This document shows, in pieces, positions 44,636 to 56,362 of a stretch of 64,000 bases of DNA (positions are counted from its first letter, which is position 1; every line of letters begins with the position of its first letter). This DNA is from Lactarius indigo (lineage: Eukaryota; Basidiomycota; Agaricomycetes; Russulales; Russulaceae). The stretch is from NCBI GenBank assembly GCA_025766275.1, contig JAFKAC010000034.1, positions 124,001 to 188,000 of the forward strand, read 5' to 3'. A program made the translations under genes and the position numbers. Below the pieces are notes generated by a model that saw only the letters and a program-made list of their open reading frames with translations, did not search any database and was not told the origin of the DNA.

Positions 44636-46635
44636 TAAAAGAAAACGATATGCGCGTGTGGCGAGCTTGGTGAAGAGTATGGACCTTTAGGAAGAGACGT
44701 CTGGATGCCCTTGCAAACTTGAAAAACGCCGCCACAAAAGCAGTGATGTGGGAGAAAGTGTCGCACACCGCCAACAAAGAGGGAATTGACAGGAATTTCA
44801 TCGCTTTGGCGAGCGCAAAAACATATGCTCCTGGGAAGGTGTAGGGTGTCAGTGTGAGAAGTACCGGTGATGGATCTAGCGAATCACAGCAACCATACCG
44901 TACTTGTAATAATAACCCATATGATGTGATATGTACAGCAGCTTTGATTCAACGTAGCGGCCAAAAATAGGTCCGCAGAACGGGTCCGAAACATCGGAAC
45001 GAAGTCGAATGCGTGTCGCGACACCACGTGTTCAGCTCCAGTGCTCATCCCAGCGAAGCTCCATGGGCGGTGGCCTTTGTCCTAAACTGACAGTGAGCGT
45101 CCGAACCAAGTCTTGGCTTCCCGACCAAATGCATTATTTACCCATGGATAACAAAAGAAGAGCCTTCCAAGTCAAGAATTAGCCTGAGCACCGCGGCGGC
45201 GAGTAGCAAGAACCAGGCCTATCGGCGACTCGTGACCTGCGCCACTGACATAGCATTCTTCTTCCAAGGTTCCGGGGATGCGAATACGTGTTGACCTTCT
45301 CCCCCGCCGAGCGGGGAAACGAGGCCAACTACCCCGCTTGGGTTAGTTCGCCATCAAGCCCAAAGGGCTTATCCGAGTTGCTCTATCACGGTTCCAGTTC
45401 CGGTGGTAGTGTGCGGCGGCGGCTGCCTTGTGATATGCGGCGGAGATGAGGTTCCGAGTCCGAGTCACGAACCTACAATCATCTGGTCTAGATACTACTA
45501 TCACTCATATCAACCAGGGCTACGTGACCTGGCACTTGCCAAACCAAAGGCGCTGCCTACATCTCTGGTGGCCCACTTTTTCTCGGGGCCGAGAAACTGA
45601 CAGACGCCACAAAGTACACACACGTCAGACCACCAACAGCCACAAAACCCATAATCACAACCCCTGCAGAGCCACGAGTCATAAAAATCGCAACACGCCG
45701 GAAACTTTTTCCACTCAGTTATGAGGTGGATGGAAGTTAGCTAGGAAGCGATGTCATAGCTCGGGATGTTTCCGAAACTGATGGGCGGTTGCGATCAGTC
45801 AGGAAGCCGCAATGGTAGGGTTCTCTTTCCCTTCCCCTTCCATATCCTCTATCGGAACTACGCGATAAGCAAATAAGCACTGCTAACAGTACGCATTGTT
45901 AGTTGCTGCTATCAGACCATACGGTACAATCGCTGTCTCAAAGCTGTTACACGGATCAAACTCAAGCGAGGTGCTCACCGTGGGACGAACTTTGGAAACG
46001 CGTTCCAAAACGAAAGGACCGCCATGGCTGCATGTGCAGATGCAGTTGTAGATGGACGAGAGGTGAGGGTTAAACCGGGCGCCCGCGCCCGCGCTGAGCA
46101 TGATCCGAAGCCTTTTCTGACCTAGCCTTGCGTCGCGTGCATAGGGTGCTACGCGAATGATCTTGCCCGTGTCCGAAACATACGTCGTGACGACCACTGG
46201 CACAGCATCCAGTCATTCATCATCGCGAGATCTGACAGTCATGATGATGCCTGCACGTTCTTGTCCGTGCCCCCTACTGCCACTGCACAGAGTTGGGAGT
46301 TTGAGAGGTGGTAGAGGCGATGCGCGAGTCAAGACGTGAGACCAGTTTCAATTGCCGGTGTCCTACTACCGAAAGCTAAATCCAAATACCCAGGAGCGTT
46401 TTCATTGGATTCGCAGTTGGGGCCGACATCATTGCAAACAGTTGTCGTAGATCGCAGCGCATTCGCCAATCTCGATCGAGGACCGACTGCTCAGACTGCG
46501 TTCCTTTCTTCCCGTCATGATGACTCCTCGCAGGGATAAATAGGCATGCATGCCGGGGCCCCGTCCAATATCAAACAAACACTCTCGCATTCTCGCTCCC
46601 ACTCTCATCTGCACTCACTTTTGAATCTCACAACT
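44636..46635. other. Gene-poor stretch
   Basis: About 2 kb without a supported gene. A minus-strand open frame of 106 codons at 45883-46203 has plausible composition and six Cys, but no ATG start or homology I recognise. A GATAAATAG TATA-like box at about 46533 belongs to the small peptide gene that follows. Confidence 0.45.
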
Positions 46636-46863
46636 ATGAAGTTCGCGACTACATCCTCCGTCATCATCCTCGCCCTCTCGTTCCTCCAGCTCGCCAACTC
46701 ACTCGCCATCCCGAACTACCCGCGGGACCCCGATACTCTGCCCGAAAGCCGTACGTCCCACATGGGCAAAATCCCCATTTATTTTTCCGACCGTGCTGGC
46801 TGCTGACCTACCCCACCAGGCGAAGCTCTAGCAGTTGACTCTTCGAATAACCGAATATTCTAG
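46636..46863 (+). CDS. Small secreted peptide 1
   Basis: Two exons (46636-46750, 46820-46863; 69-base intron, phase 1) give 52 residues. MKFATTSSVIILALSFLQLA is a clear signal peptide with probable cleavage near NSLA; about 30 residues remain, containing IPNYPRDPDTLPESR and ending NNRIF. There is no Cys and no dibasic Kex2 site. A GATAAATAG box lies about 100 bases upstream. It matches the gene at 49484-49682 in architecture, intron phase and terminal Ile-Phe. Function unknown; a secreted signal, effector or precursor peptide are all possible. Confidence 0.55.
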
Positions 46864-49483
46864 TGTCTCAAATCTGATTGATGATGGTCAGTTTTATCAT
46901 CGTATCATTGGAACCCGTCCGACTGAAACCCACAATCTCCGTTACCCGTCGCCGCAGCACGCTGTTCTGTTGCTATTATTGTTATTTTCGGATTATGTTA
47001 TTCGTTGGAGGCGGCTACATCTACAGTGTACGGCCCCTGATGGCTTGAAGGCGTCGCCCCGCGATGGACTCTCGGAATTTTATGTTGACGTGCCAATCCA
47101 TGTATTGGACAATTTCCACAGATTATAATAGTATTACAGTACCAAATTTCGTCTATTATTTAATATGGAATCCGGATACACTACTCTGAGAACCAGTATA
47201 TGTTATCGGTCCCTTGCCGCGGTTCAAGCAAACAAAAGGTGGACAACCAAAAACAGGTGAAGATGCGGAGAAAGGTCCAGCTTGAGCAGCTGTGGTGGAT
47301 AATCGAGATGGGCCGTACGAAGTCAGAGAAGATTCGAATTTGGGGGTGCCGCTCATTTTAATATCGCATCATCGGTGCCATAGACAAGAACGAGCGCAAG
47401 TGACAGCCTCGAATAAGCCGTTGACATTGGACATGGGCTCGTACACATGACCACGAAAGCTCGCTTGCTGACCGCGGGGATCTGGAGCCGGCGATGGAAG
47501 GCATAAGCCACACTGGAGCACGTACAGCCTGCGGCGCACGAACCCCGTCAGAGCGAAAACGGAGGTGGTTCCATGGTTCTATCATGCGTGGTTCCCCAAC
47601 TTCTAGACCACTCGTAAATTAATCCAGGCAGCTGATTGGGCCGGTGCCGCGAACGGGGGCCGAGGGGAGAAAATTGTTTTTCCCCGGGTATGTGATGGAT
47701 GATGTGGTCGGTGCATCGCAGGCCTATGGTAATGAGATGACCCGAGTTCAAGTTTTGATCTTGGTCGAGGAGCTTAGGGTGGGCGGGGGCGAGAGACTGC
47801 ACCGCGTGAGGCTAGCTGGGGTTCGTCGCCACGTATCATGTCAATCCATCAGCACAATTATAACATTCCCAGCCGGTGCGGTGATAGCGCAGCCGTACAG
47901 TAGTGCGATTCTCGAGAAGCAAAGACAAAAAAAAAAACAGGGCACGCCTTGGACGACCCCAACATTGATGAGATCTACTGAACTATCAGTTCATCTTGAT
48001 CCCCGCGCTGAGGCCGCAACGAGATGGTGGCATGTTCGAGTCCGTCGTGGTGCGTAAGACGGCCGCTGCCAAAGATTTAAGGCACTTTCCCCGAAGCTTT
48101 GAGGCTGTGAGGCCGCTTGTTCGTTGGTCATCACAAAGATGAGACAACATACAAAGGGCCGAAATTTGATATGCGATCAATGAGACCAGGGAGTGTACCT
48201 AGCGGTAAGTATCCAGTGTATCTCCTGCCTCGCCGCCCATTAGACGAATATATGGAGCCGCCGTAAAGGGAGGGCAGTGCCAGTCACTCACAGGTCAGAC
48301 GAGGAGAGTGAAGTTGTGAAGTTGCGAGTAAGAGCTGGCGGTTCGGCACAAGGTTTGACGCACGTTATTGGGAGTGAGTGGGCTGTGCCGTTACCTTAGG
48401 CTGTAAGAAGCCCCAGACGAACGTGTTGGTTGCTGTGGTGTAATTAGAGCCTAACGATCGTCCCCATTGATCATTCCTTGATCCTGATCCGCCCAGGTAC
48501 AGCTTAACAATACGGAAACGGAAACAGATGCGACAGTGTCCAGAGATTGCGTTTGTTACATCTTCACAAGGGAGGAGCTGCTGCGACTCTATTTATTATA
48601 CTTATGAATGTCAGCGCATTCTCACAATACGTCAAACAAAGCACTTACATGGGATTGAAGAGATGTAAATAAAACCCAAGCAGAAGAAGGCTGAAACATG
48701 TTACCACATTTGGGGACCGTTAGAAACGGGGACCCGGGTTGAGGAGAGAGACTCATCAGGGGTCGAACGGGCTAGTTGGAATGCTGTGGATAGCGCACTG
48801 GGTGATAGGGACGTAATCGGGAGCGGGTTTCTTAGGTAGCTGGGCAGCACCCACAAGGTGTGGTTTCTCCCGGCAGGTAGGCGGGGGAGTGCGTACTCGT
48901 ATGCTCTAGCATCGTGAATCGGGTCATTGTTTCGACCCGCGAACCATTCCGCACTCCAGGTTTTGAGTATGTGCCTCCGCGCTTTGGACTTTTGGTAGGC
49001 AGCGGATTGCACGATTGGAGGTGGCGAGCGGGGCTCTTGTGCAGGCGTGAAGGGCGACTTCCCAGGCTTTGGAGGCTTCGTCTCTCCTCCTGTCTGTTGA
49101 AGTCCATGCCAGCGTGATGCTGACATCTCTGTAGCGAGAGACAAAAGAAGTAAGTGCACGATGAAAACGTAACTTCTTGGTTTGGTTGTCCAATGCGGAA
49201 TTTGGAAATCGCCTCAAGATTCGAGAAGATGAAGATACGCGAAGGTATCCACACATTGCATTTGTTCGAAATCTTCACAAGGCAGGAGCTGCTGCAACCC
49301 TTTTTATTATGGTCAGCATATTCCCACAATTCGTCAAACAAGGGTTTATTAAGCACCTTCTCTATATTTTTAGCGTGGAATGCAGGTTTTCGATCAGCGC
49401 TAGCCCGAGCGGGTGTGAAAGAGATGCGAAGAGAGATAAATAGCTCGGGTGTATAACTGAACAGAGGTCATTAAAGAATCTAC
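46864..49483. other. Gene-poor stretch between the two small-peptide genes
   Basis: No well-supported gene. A minus-strand open frame at 48701-49159 lacks an ATG and any recognised domain. It contains a diverged direct repeat (48546-48640 and 49255-49351), described separately. Confidence 0.45.
48546..49351. repeat. Direct repeat pair of about 95 bases
   Basis: 48546-48640 and 49255-49351 share ATCTTCACAAG, AGGAGCTGCTGC, TTTATTAT and CACAATNCGTCAAACAA in the same order. The second copy lies about 130 bases upstream of small secreted peptide 2. It may be a duplicated promoter or the trace of a lost gene copy. Confidence 0.7.
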
Positions 49484-49682
49484 ATGAAGCTGCACATCCT
49501 ATCCTCACTCGCGATCTTGTTCGCCTCAATCTTGCAGCTCACCTCGAAAATAGCAGCACTGCCAATCGACGTTGCATTGAGAGGTAAGTGAACGCGCGCC
49601 TTTCCTTTAGAAATTTGTTAACAAAGGTATCGCAGACAAAGCCTCAGCGGATAGTGCTCAACTCGCAGCACCAATATTTTAG
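49484..49682 (+). CDS. Small secreted peptide 2
   Basis: Two exons (49484-49583, 49636-49682; 52-base intron, phase 1) give 48 residues. The signal peptide MKLHILSSLAILFASILQL ends near IAA; the remaining roughly 23 residues (from LPIDVALRD) end APIF. No Cys and no dibasic site. The intron splits the codon after an Arg in both peptides, and both end in Ile-Phe, which suggests common descent despite low identity. A GATAAATAG box is 50 bases upstream. Confidence 0.55.
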
Positions 49683-49870
49683 GGCAGGGTGAGAGGGAGA
49701 GGCGGCGATTAGGGTTTGAGCGATACCTAACGCGGCCTAACGTCGTGGGTATCGACCCTTACCGTAATATGTAATTTAAGATTTTTTTTTTCCTTTTCAT
49801 TTCCGTTGAGCAGCAGCATCAGTACAGTAGCACTCAGTCACGGTGACGACACACTCAGGGCAGGGCGGCC

Positions 49871-52535
49871 ATGGCTGATAATCTGAATGCACCCAGACCC
49901 GCCTCTGCGTCTGAAGCTGAGCCAGATTCTAATCATCGTTCTCCCTCTTCAACTTCAGCTACACTCATCTCTCCTACTTCCTCGGCCAGACCACCTGTCG
50001 TGCGTGCTCGCCCTCGCCTTCCTGCGGGTCCCAGGACGCGCAAACAGACGACACTCGTACCATCGAAGGAGGATCACAGTGAGGATCATACCCCTCCTCT
50101 CCAGCTCCCTCCTGCCTGGACTCCGACCGAGCACGGATCGGATGTTCAATTGACCAACCCTTTTTCTCCAACACCCGTCCCGCTCTTATCGACTCCTCAG
50201 CCAGTCAACTCTCCTCCTGTACCTCCCGTTCCTCATCAACCCGAAGCCTTCTCGTCACCTCATAATCACCAACATCTTTACGACCATGACGTTACCACTT
50301 CTCGACCCGGAACACCTACCCCCATCGCAGCCCTCTCTCCTTCTCCGATCGCCACTGCTTCTCGGAAACCTTCTCATGCAACAGTCAACTCAGCCACCGC
50401 ACCACCACTTACCCTCCCCGCTGCACAACTGAACCTTACGCCAGAGCCCCTCCCGTACAAGCACCTAACCCTCGACGCTGCCCACTGGACGCTCACATCT
50501 ACTGAGCTCCAGTCCCTCGTCTCCAGCGCCATCCGCGAGAGTGCGAAAGAGCAGTTCATCCGTCTACTCCCGCAGGTCGTCATCGACACCAGTATTCCCG
50601 AGGATGTCGCACGTATCGAACGCTCCTGGGATACTGCCGCGGCGCGCTGGCGCTTCGAGGCGCACCGTCGCAACATGCTCCTCCGTGCCCTCGCAGCATC
50701 CGGTGCAGACAGTGACTTGCTTTCCCAGCTCTCCGGCACCCTTGGTACCCTCGACTCTCATGCACAGGACCTCATCCACGCCGCGACACACCGCACACAG
50801 ATCGCTGCCGCCCGCGACACCCACCGCGCGAGCGCACTCGCCGTCGCGCTCAGAAAGCTCAATGCCAGTTATGCCCGTCGAACGCGTGACCTCGACAAGG
50901 CACGTGCGAACATCAGTGCGCTGCGCAGCGAAGTCGAGGAGGCGTGGAAAGTAGCCGAGGAGCAGGCGGCCGAGGTCGACAAAATCAAGTCGGAAGCTAC
51001 GGACGCTGCTACGCAGCTCAGGAACATCAACGAGACTACGTCCTCTAGAGTAGCGGAGCTGTCGACGGACGACGACAATGCTCTCGAGGATGACGCGAGC
51101 AGCAGCGCGGCGCAGGACGGCGCAAGCGTCGACTTGACCACGATTTCGCGTGCCCAAGTCGTCGACGTGACCGGAAAAGCCGTCGCTGCACAAGCACGGC
51201 TCACCATGATGCGCTCCAACCTATCTTCCCCGAGTCCAGGCCGGAGCCCCCCGGGCGCCGGTAGCAGTAGCAGCACGCCACGTAGCGCGGTGCCACCGCC
51301 CTCGGCGTTTGCCGTCCAGCGCGAGCCCTCCCCTGCGACGCCCGCTTCCGATAACCCCCCGCTTCCGTCCTCCGCGAGCCAGGTGAGCCGCGTCAGCGCC
51401 GCGCGCAGGCGCAGCACGCGCAAGTCTAAGGCCAGCCTGCGCCTCCCTGCGTCTATCGCCGTCGGCGGTGGCGGCGGCGGCGCGGTCGTGCGTTCGCGGT
51501 CACGCTCTGTCGTGCGCGGCGAGGCGAATGCCGCACGCAAGGCGGCGCGCAGCAAGAGTCCCAGCAGGAAGGGCAAGGAGCGCGAGCGCGCCGCGCCGCG
51601 GCCGCCGTGGCTATCTGCCGACGTCGCCGGGTCATTTTTGGAGATGGAAGGTCGGGCTGCGGGGGAGGATGATGCGGATGCTGATGGCGAGGTCGACACC
51701 GATGACGGGGAGGGGAGTACGCCGCTGGATTCCAAGCCGCGGACAGGTGAGTGAATGCTTGGGCCGATAAGCGTTGCAAGCGGGAGTGATCGTGCATACA
51801 GCCACCACCCGCGTCTTTTCCCCGCCGCTCCTGGCGTCTGGCCCTGCGTCGGCGCCGCCAGCACCAGCGCATATGCCGCAAGCCCCCAATGGCTCGTCGT
51901 CACCGTCGACTCTGGGCACGTCCGGACAACGGGAGAGCGAGCGGGGCCCCTCGGGCCCCTCGAGCCCCAGCCCCATCGTGCCTTCCATGTCATCCACACC
52001 GACCTTTTCGCCTTCCGAAGACTCACACCATCACCACCACCACGCCTACGCTACAGCAACGCCAGCGGACTTCATCCCCGATCCTGCCTCCATCTTCGCC
52101 AATGCTACCACTACGTCTCTGTCAACGACCATAGATACAACGATTAGCACGGTGACGACGACAACGACGACGGCCGCGTCTGCCCAGGACATCGCGCGCC
52201 GCGGCCACTCGCTCGACCTGCCCTCCTCAACCGCCACCTCGGGGAAACACCACCACCGCCATGCGACAGGCGCGAAGATCAGGCGCAGCATCAGCGAGCT
52301 GCTGAATTTCGGCTCGAGCGGCGCGCGTGCGCGCCGGCGCAGCTTGCCCTTTGCGTTCAAGGGCCGCAGCAGCACGCGTGCCGCTCCCGGCACCGAAAAC
52401 GGGTCCGGGTCTGGGGTGGGGTCCAGCGCACTACGGCGCAATTTGGATTTGAATGATGCTGGGGTGGAGGGTTCGGAGGATGGATGGGAGGATACGCGGG
52501 AAGATGAGGGTTCGACGGCTGCTGCCGCGGCATGA
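49871..52535 (+). CDS. Large coiled-coil, Ser/Pro-rich protein of unknown function
   Basis: Two exons (49871-51746, 51802-52535) give 869 residues. A disordered Pro/Ser-rich N-terminus (about residues 1-195) is followed by a helical core (about 200-390). That core begins HLTLDAAHWTLTSTELQSLVSSAIRESAKEQFIRLLP and continues as a coiled coil (RDLDKARANISALRSEVEEAWKVAEEQAAEV). The rest is low complexity with basic RS clusters (RRRSTRKSKASLR, RSRSRSVVRGE), a His run, and a conserved-looking AKIRRSISELLNFGSSGARARRRSLPF motif near the end. Probably a fungal cytoskeleton- or cortex-associated protein, but this is inference. Confidence 0.75.
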
Positions 52536-52914
52536 GTCTAATCAATGGTGCTTTATTCTTTGTTTTGATCGTCGTGGTTGATATCCGACTTGTTTGTTCT
52601 TCCTAACCTACGGTTTTCTTGGATTGTATCCCCACTCACCCGCTTCGCCACTCATTTTTGTTTTTGTTTCTTAGTACTCACTGTCTTTTTTATGACTATA
52701 CAAACTCACTGGACCCCGGAATTTATCTTTGATAAAGCTACATAAAACATAAAATCTCAAGACTCAGAGTCCTTTATGGATTATCTGTTTGGGGGTGGGG
52801 GAACCAAGCCCCAGCTGAACGACAAAGGCACTTCTTTTTTCAAGCAGTTGGATTACTTACAACGACGATCTCAGGTTCTAATCCTTCTTCAACATGTATT
52901 ACCGCTCAACTCTT
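52536..52914. other. Intergenic stretch between convergent genes
   Basis: 3' flanks of the coiled-coil gene and the Abp1-like gene; nothing else seen. Confidence 0.5.
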
Positions 52915-55402
52915 TCACTGCTGCATTTCGACGTACGTCGCTAGAATTAAAAAAAAAAAAAAAAAAAACCCGTCCATAAGCTACAGGCGCTGTGAGAGGA
53001 GCCAAAGACAAACACGTACCCGGGAACAACCCAACATTGCCATGCTGGTCACGGCCAGACCACCAATCATCCGAGACGGCTTCGATCTCGACGATTCGGT
53101 CGTTCTCGCGGAACGACAGCTCATTGTCTTCCGCCGCGTCGTAGCTTCAAGAGGCAAAAGGGTCAGATGTGCGCCTAAAACTCTCCCTCGTACGTACTCA
53201 TACAACGCAATGGCAACGACGCCTTCGTCCACTACGGGAGGTGCCTGCGCGGGCGCAGGGGGGACGATAGGTGCGGCGGGGGCCGCTGGTGGAGGCGGGG
53301 GAGGCGGAGGTGGCGGAGGTGGTGGCGGAGCCTCGAATTCAGGCTCGGGTTCGGGTTCGGGTTCGGGCTCGGGTTCGGGCTCAGCCTGCGCCTCGACGAG
53401 CACGACGTACGCCGCGGGGAAAAGCCCGCTACGCGTTCCGTCTGCGCTGCTCCCGGACCACCAGTCCGAGTCTTCCTGCACGATCCCCACGACGAGCTCG
53501 CCCTCTACGAGCGACATTTCATTGTCTTCTGCGGCCTACGTAACGGTTGGCGTGAGATCACGGCGGGGTATGAAGATATCGCACGCATATACCTCGTAAT
53601 CGTAATGCGCGATTGCAGTTAGGCCATGATCACCTGCAGCTGGAGCTGGGGCTGCCTCCTCGGGCTCGGGCTCGGGCTCATGCACGCTCAGTTGCGCAAG
53701 CTGCAAGTTAGGCCGCCATGAGTCAGATTGATTTCTCGCCAGAGATAAAAGGGAAATGGGTACCTGAGTGACAGGTGCAGCTGGAGCAGAAGGTGGCGGC
53801 GGTGGAGGAGGCGGTGGAGGCGGCGGTGGAGCCTCGAACTCTGGTTCTGGTTCAACTTCGGGCTCTGGTGCGACAGGTGGACGCGTGGCCACTGGAGGTG
53901 GCGGAGGTGGCGGATGCTGTATGAGACTCCCGCTCAACCCTAATCCAAAGATTTTGCCGAAGGACGGACGTACCGCAGATTCCTCTTCAGGCTCCGGGTC
54001 CCAAGCAGCACTGGTGGTGCCTACCACAGTCGCAGCGCCAACAGCGGCGCCTCCTACGACTGCAGCCGTGCCCCACCTACCCGCGGACGATACGGGCGGG
54101 GCTGCCCGCGAGACAGCTGGGGCCGCGGAGGCGCGGCTGGTGGCTTCTTCCTCCTCGGCGCGCTTCTTTGCCAGCGCTTGACGCTCGCTCCACGTCAACT
54201 TGCCGCCAGAACTTGTGGCGCGGGGCGCAGGAGTCGACTGTGCGGCCAGGGCAGCCTGTGCGCGCGCTTCGAAAGGGTTGTTGAGCTTCCTGGGAGCAGG
54301 GAGCGATACGGGCGTGTACGCCGTGCCCTATGCGCGCGGGGGGGGGGGGGGGGGGGGGGGGTCAATGAGTGGTCCCCCCAGAAAGGCCATCCTGTGTGGG
54401 ACTTACCACTGGGCCGATACGGTCCTCCTCAGCGGGCTTTGTGGGTACATTTGAGCTAGTGACGGTTGCGGAATGCGCTGGCACGGTGGCGCGCTGCGTG
54501 GACGTTACTGTCGGCGTAGGACGCGAGGCCGTAGGGGGTGGAGGGGGCGGGACGGCCGTCGGATTGGGGGCATCCCATGTACCCTGAGGGACGCGCGATG
54601 CGGCGGCTGCGTTGCCGAAGCCTGTGGAGCGGACGGGCGGTGCCGATGGGGTCGCGGAGACTGCGGCGGGACGCGGGGCAGAAGGGACTGCGGGCTTGGG
54701 GGGCGCAGGGGGCGCTGCACTGCGTAGAGCGGCGATATCGACCTTCCCTACGGGCGTGTAGTTCGTGCCGACAGGTGCGATAGGCTCGAATTTGCGGGCT
54801 TGCTCGTTGTGTGCTGAGTACCTCGCGCCGGACGCGGACTCGACTCGTGACATGATGAGAGATGGCGTCACATCGGACTTTTAGAACCAACTCAGATTAC
54901 GACGTGTAGTAGAACAGGGGGGATCGGTGACGGACCTCATTGCGTGCGCTGATCACGACATGCGTTCCGCGGAAGAAGCGGGCAACGGCAGACGAGTGTG
55001 TATGGAGCAGACCCTTCTTCGCCTCTGGAACACCATCTCCGCACCAGTTGATCTGCACGTACTTGGGGAGATTGCTCTGATCATATGGATTAAGCTCTGA
55101 GGCTTCCTGAGGTGCCTTATCTGCACTTACATTCGGGTCCGTCACGCGAGCAAATGCATACTGAATCCTGCAGCGAGACGGTGAGAATTAGGTGTAGAGT
55201 GAGAAAAAAGATAAAGGGGTGCGCGCCTGCCGTCTGAGAACTCTTCTTCGAGATCTTCGAGGCCATTACCGGTTGACTGCACCCTAAGATCATTGGAAGC
55301 CTTCTCATAGGTGAGGATGAGCCAGTCTATCCCGCGTGCATTGACTACATCTTGATATGCTTTTGTGATGTCCGGGCTGGATAAATTGACCTGTAGTGAC
55401 AT
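52915..55402 (-). CDS. ABP1: Abp1/drebrin-like actin-binding protein
   Basis: Starts MSLQVNLSSPDITKAYQDVV: an ADF-H domain (about residues 1-125, with IDWLILTYEK and YVQINWCGDGVPE) binds F-actin. Early exons are 55227-55402, 55131-55167, 54936-55076 and 54407-54877; the next begins at 54327. The middle is Pro/Ala-rich with a KLTWSERQALAKKRAEEEE helix. Two C-terminal SH3 domains (ALYDYDAAEDNELSF-type and YDYEAAEDNEMSL, each with DWWSG) recruit endocytic partners. The last exon (52915-52940) supplies GLFPATYVEMQQ. Both SH3 domains follow an acidic EP-repeat plus a polyproline run of 13-14 residues, a duplicated linker. The first intron appears to be GC-AG. Two further introns of 63-64 bases may be hidden in the open frame near 53700-53975. 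Confidence 0.92.
54328..54406 (-). other. Intron of the Abp1-like gene with a long C tract
   Basis: Minus-strand intron whose pyrimidine tract is an unbroken run of about 22 C (G on the plus strand, about 54339-54361). The exact length is likely unstable or poorly sequenced. Frame on both sides (RIGPV / GTAYTPVSLPAP) is consistent. Confidence 0.75.
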
Positions 55403-56362
55403 ACCCACGGTCGCTCTGTTTATGATTAGCAGGACAAGACGAGACAAAGACTCGGATCTGATCACTCCTGCCTACACGGCCCGGGCGGGATAAGCCAAGC
55501 TACGATCCTGACTACGATTCAACACTACGTCTGCAGCTAAAGGATCCACACCCCCTCAACTCCTCAACGGAAAGCCAATGTTGGAGGTGATGAACCACCG
55601 GCTTCGAATAGTTTGGACGAATGATTTTTGAGTCCGTACAGATCAACGATGAGGTACTTTTAACCTGCACACAATTCGACTGTGCTACGTTGTGGGAATG
55701 TCTCCACAAACTTTTAGTCATATACAGAACCTAATCTTCAGAGGATAGGAATTTTGAGCAAAGAAGCCGATGATCCCTGTTTCACCGTTACATCCTTATT
55801 TCGTTCTTTGCCGGCCAAGATTGTACTTTGTCGTCTTTAGAAAGGAGAAAAAGACCAATAGAACAACTGCGTAAACCCAAATATCTCCAAATTATCCTGC
55901 CACAGTATCTAGACCAGTCCGTTTGACTACTCGGATCATTGATCCCTAGCCTGTGCAAGGAACGCCGTCGTCCAAGACTGGTGGTGAGCAGTGTTTCACG
56001 TCGTGCAATTGCTGGTGTTCGAAGCTATCGACAAAGATATCCTAAAGGTGGCAGAGACGCCGGAATACGGGGAGAGTTGATAGTGACAAGTGACTCGACA
56101 TGGCATTCGGGTTTGATGGTGTGTTTGGTCCCTTCGGTGACCGAAGTGTGAATATGAGGATTCGTGAATTAATTTTGATGACTGATCACGGAGTATGCTC
56201 GTTCGAGCGAACGCGAGTCCTATAATTCTATCGAGTAACCGAAGATATCGCCTTGTAAGGTGTTGTACTAGCACGATGAATGTTATTCAGTCTGCATAAC
56301 CCCGACGTCGGCCCGACAAATAGTATGGCATCAAATTTTGACACGACAGAGACGAGTGAGAT
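55403..56362. other. Intergenic stretch
   Basis: Upstream of the Abp1-like gene and downstream of the transporter gene, both on the minus strand. No gene or repeat recognised. Confidence 0.45.

Noticed and set aside
45883..46203. 106-codon minus-strand frame with six Cys
   Set aside because: No ATG start, no splice context and no recognised homology; left as unsupported.
47980..48060. Possible tRNA (TTCGAGTCC B-box-like motif)
   Set aside because: No acceptor or anticodon stem can be paired around it.
48701..49159. 152-codon minus-strand frame
   Set aside because: Begins with GTG only, spans part of the gene-poor region and shows no recognised domain.
50869..52026. 385-codon minus-strand frame
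   Set aside because: Antisense shadow of the coiled-coil gene caused by high GC content.
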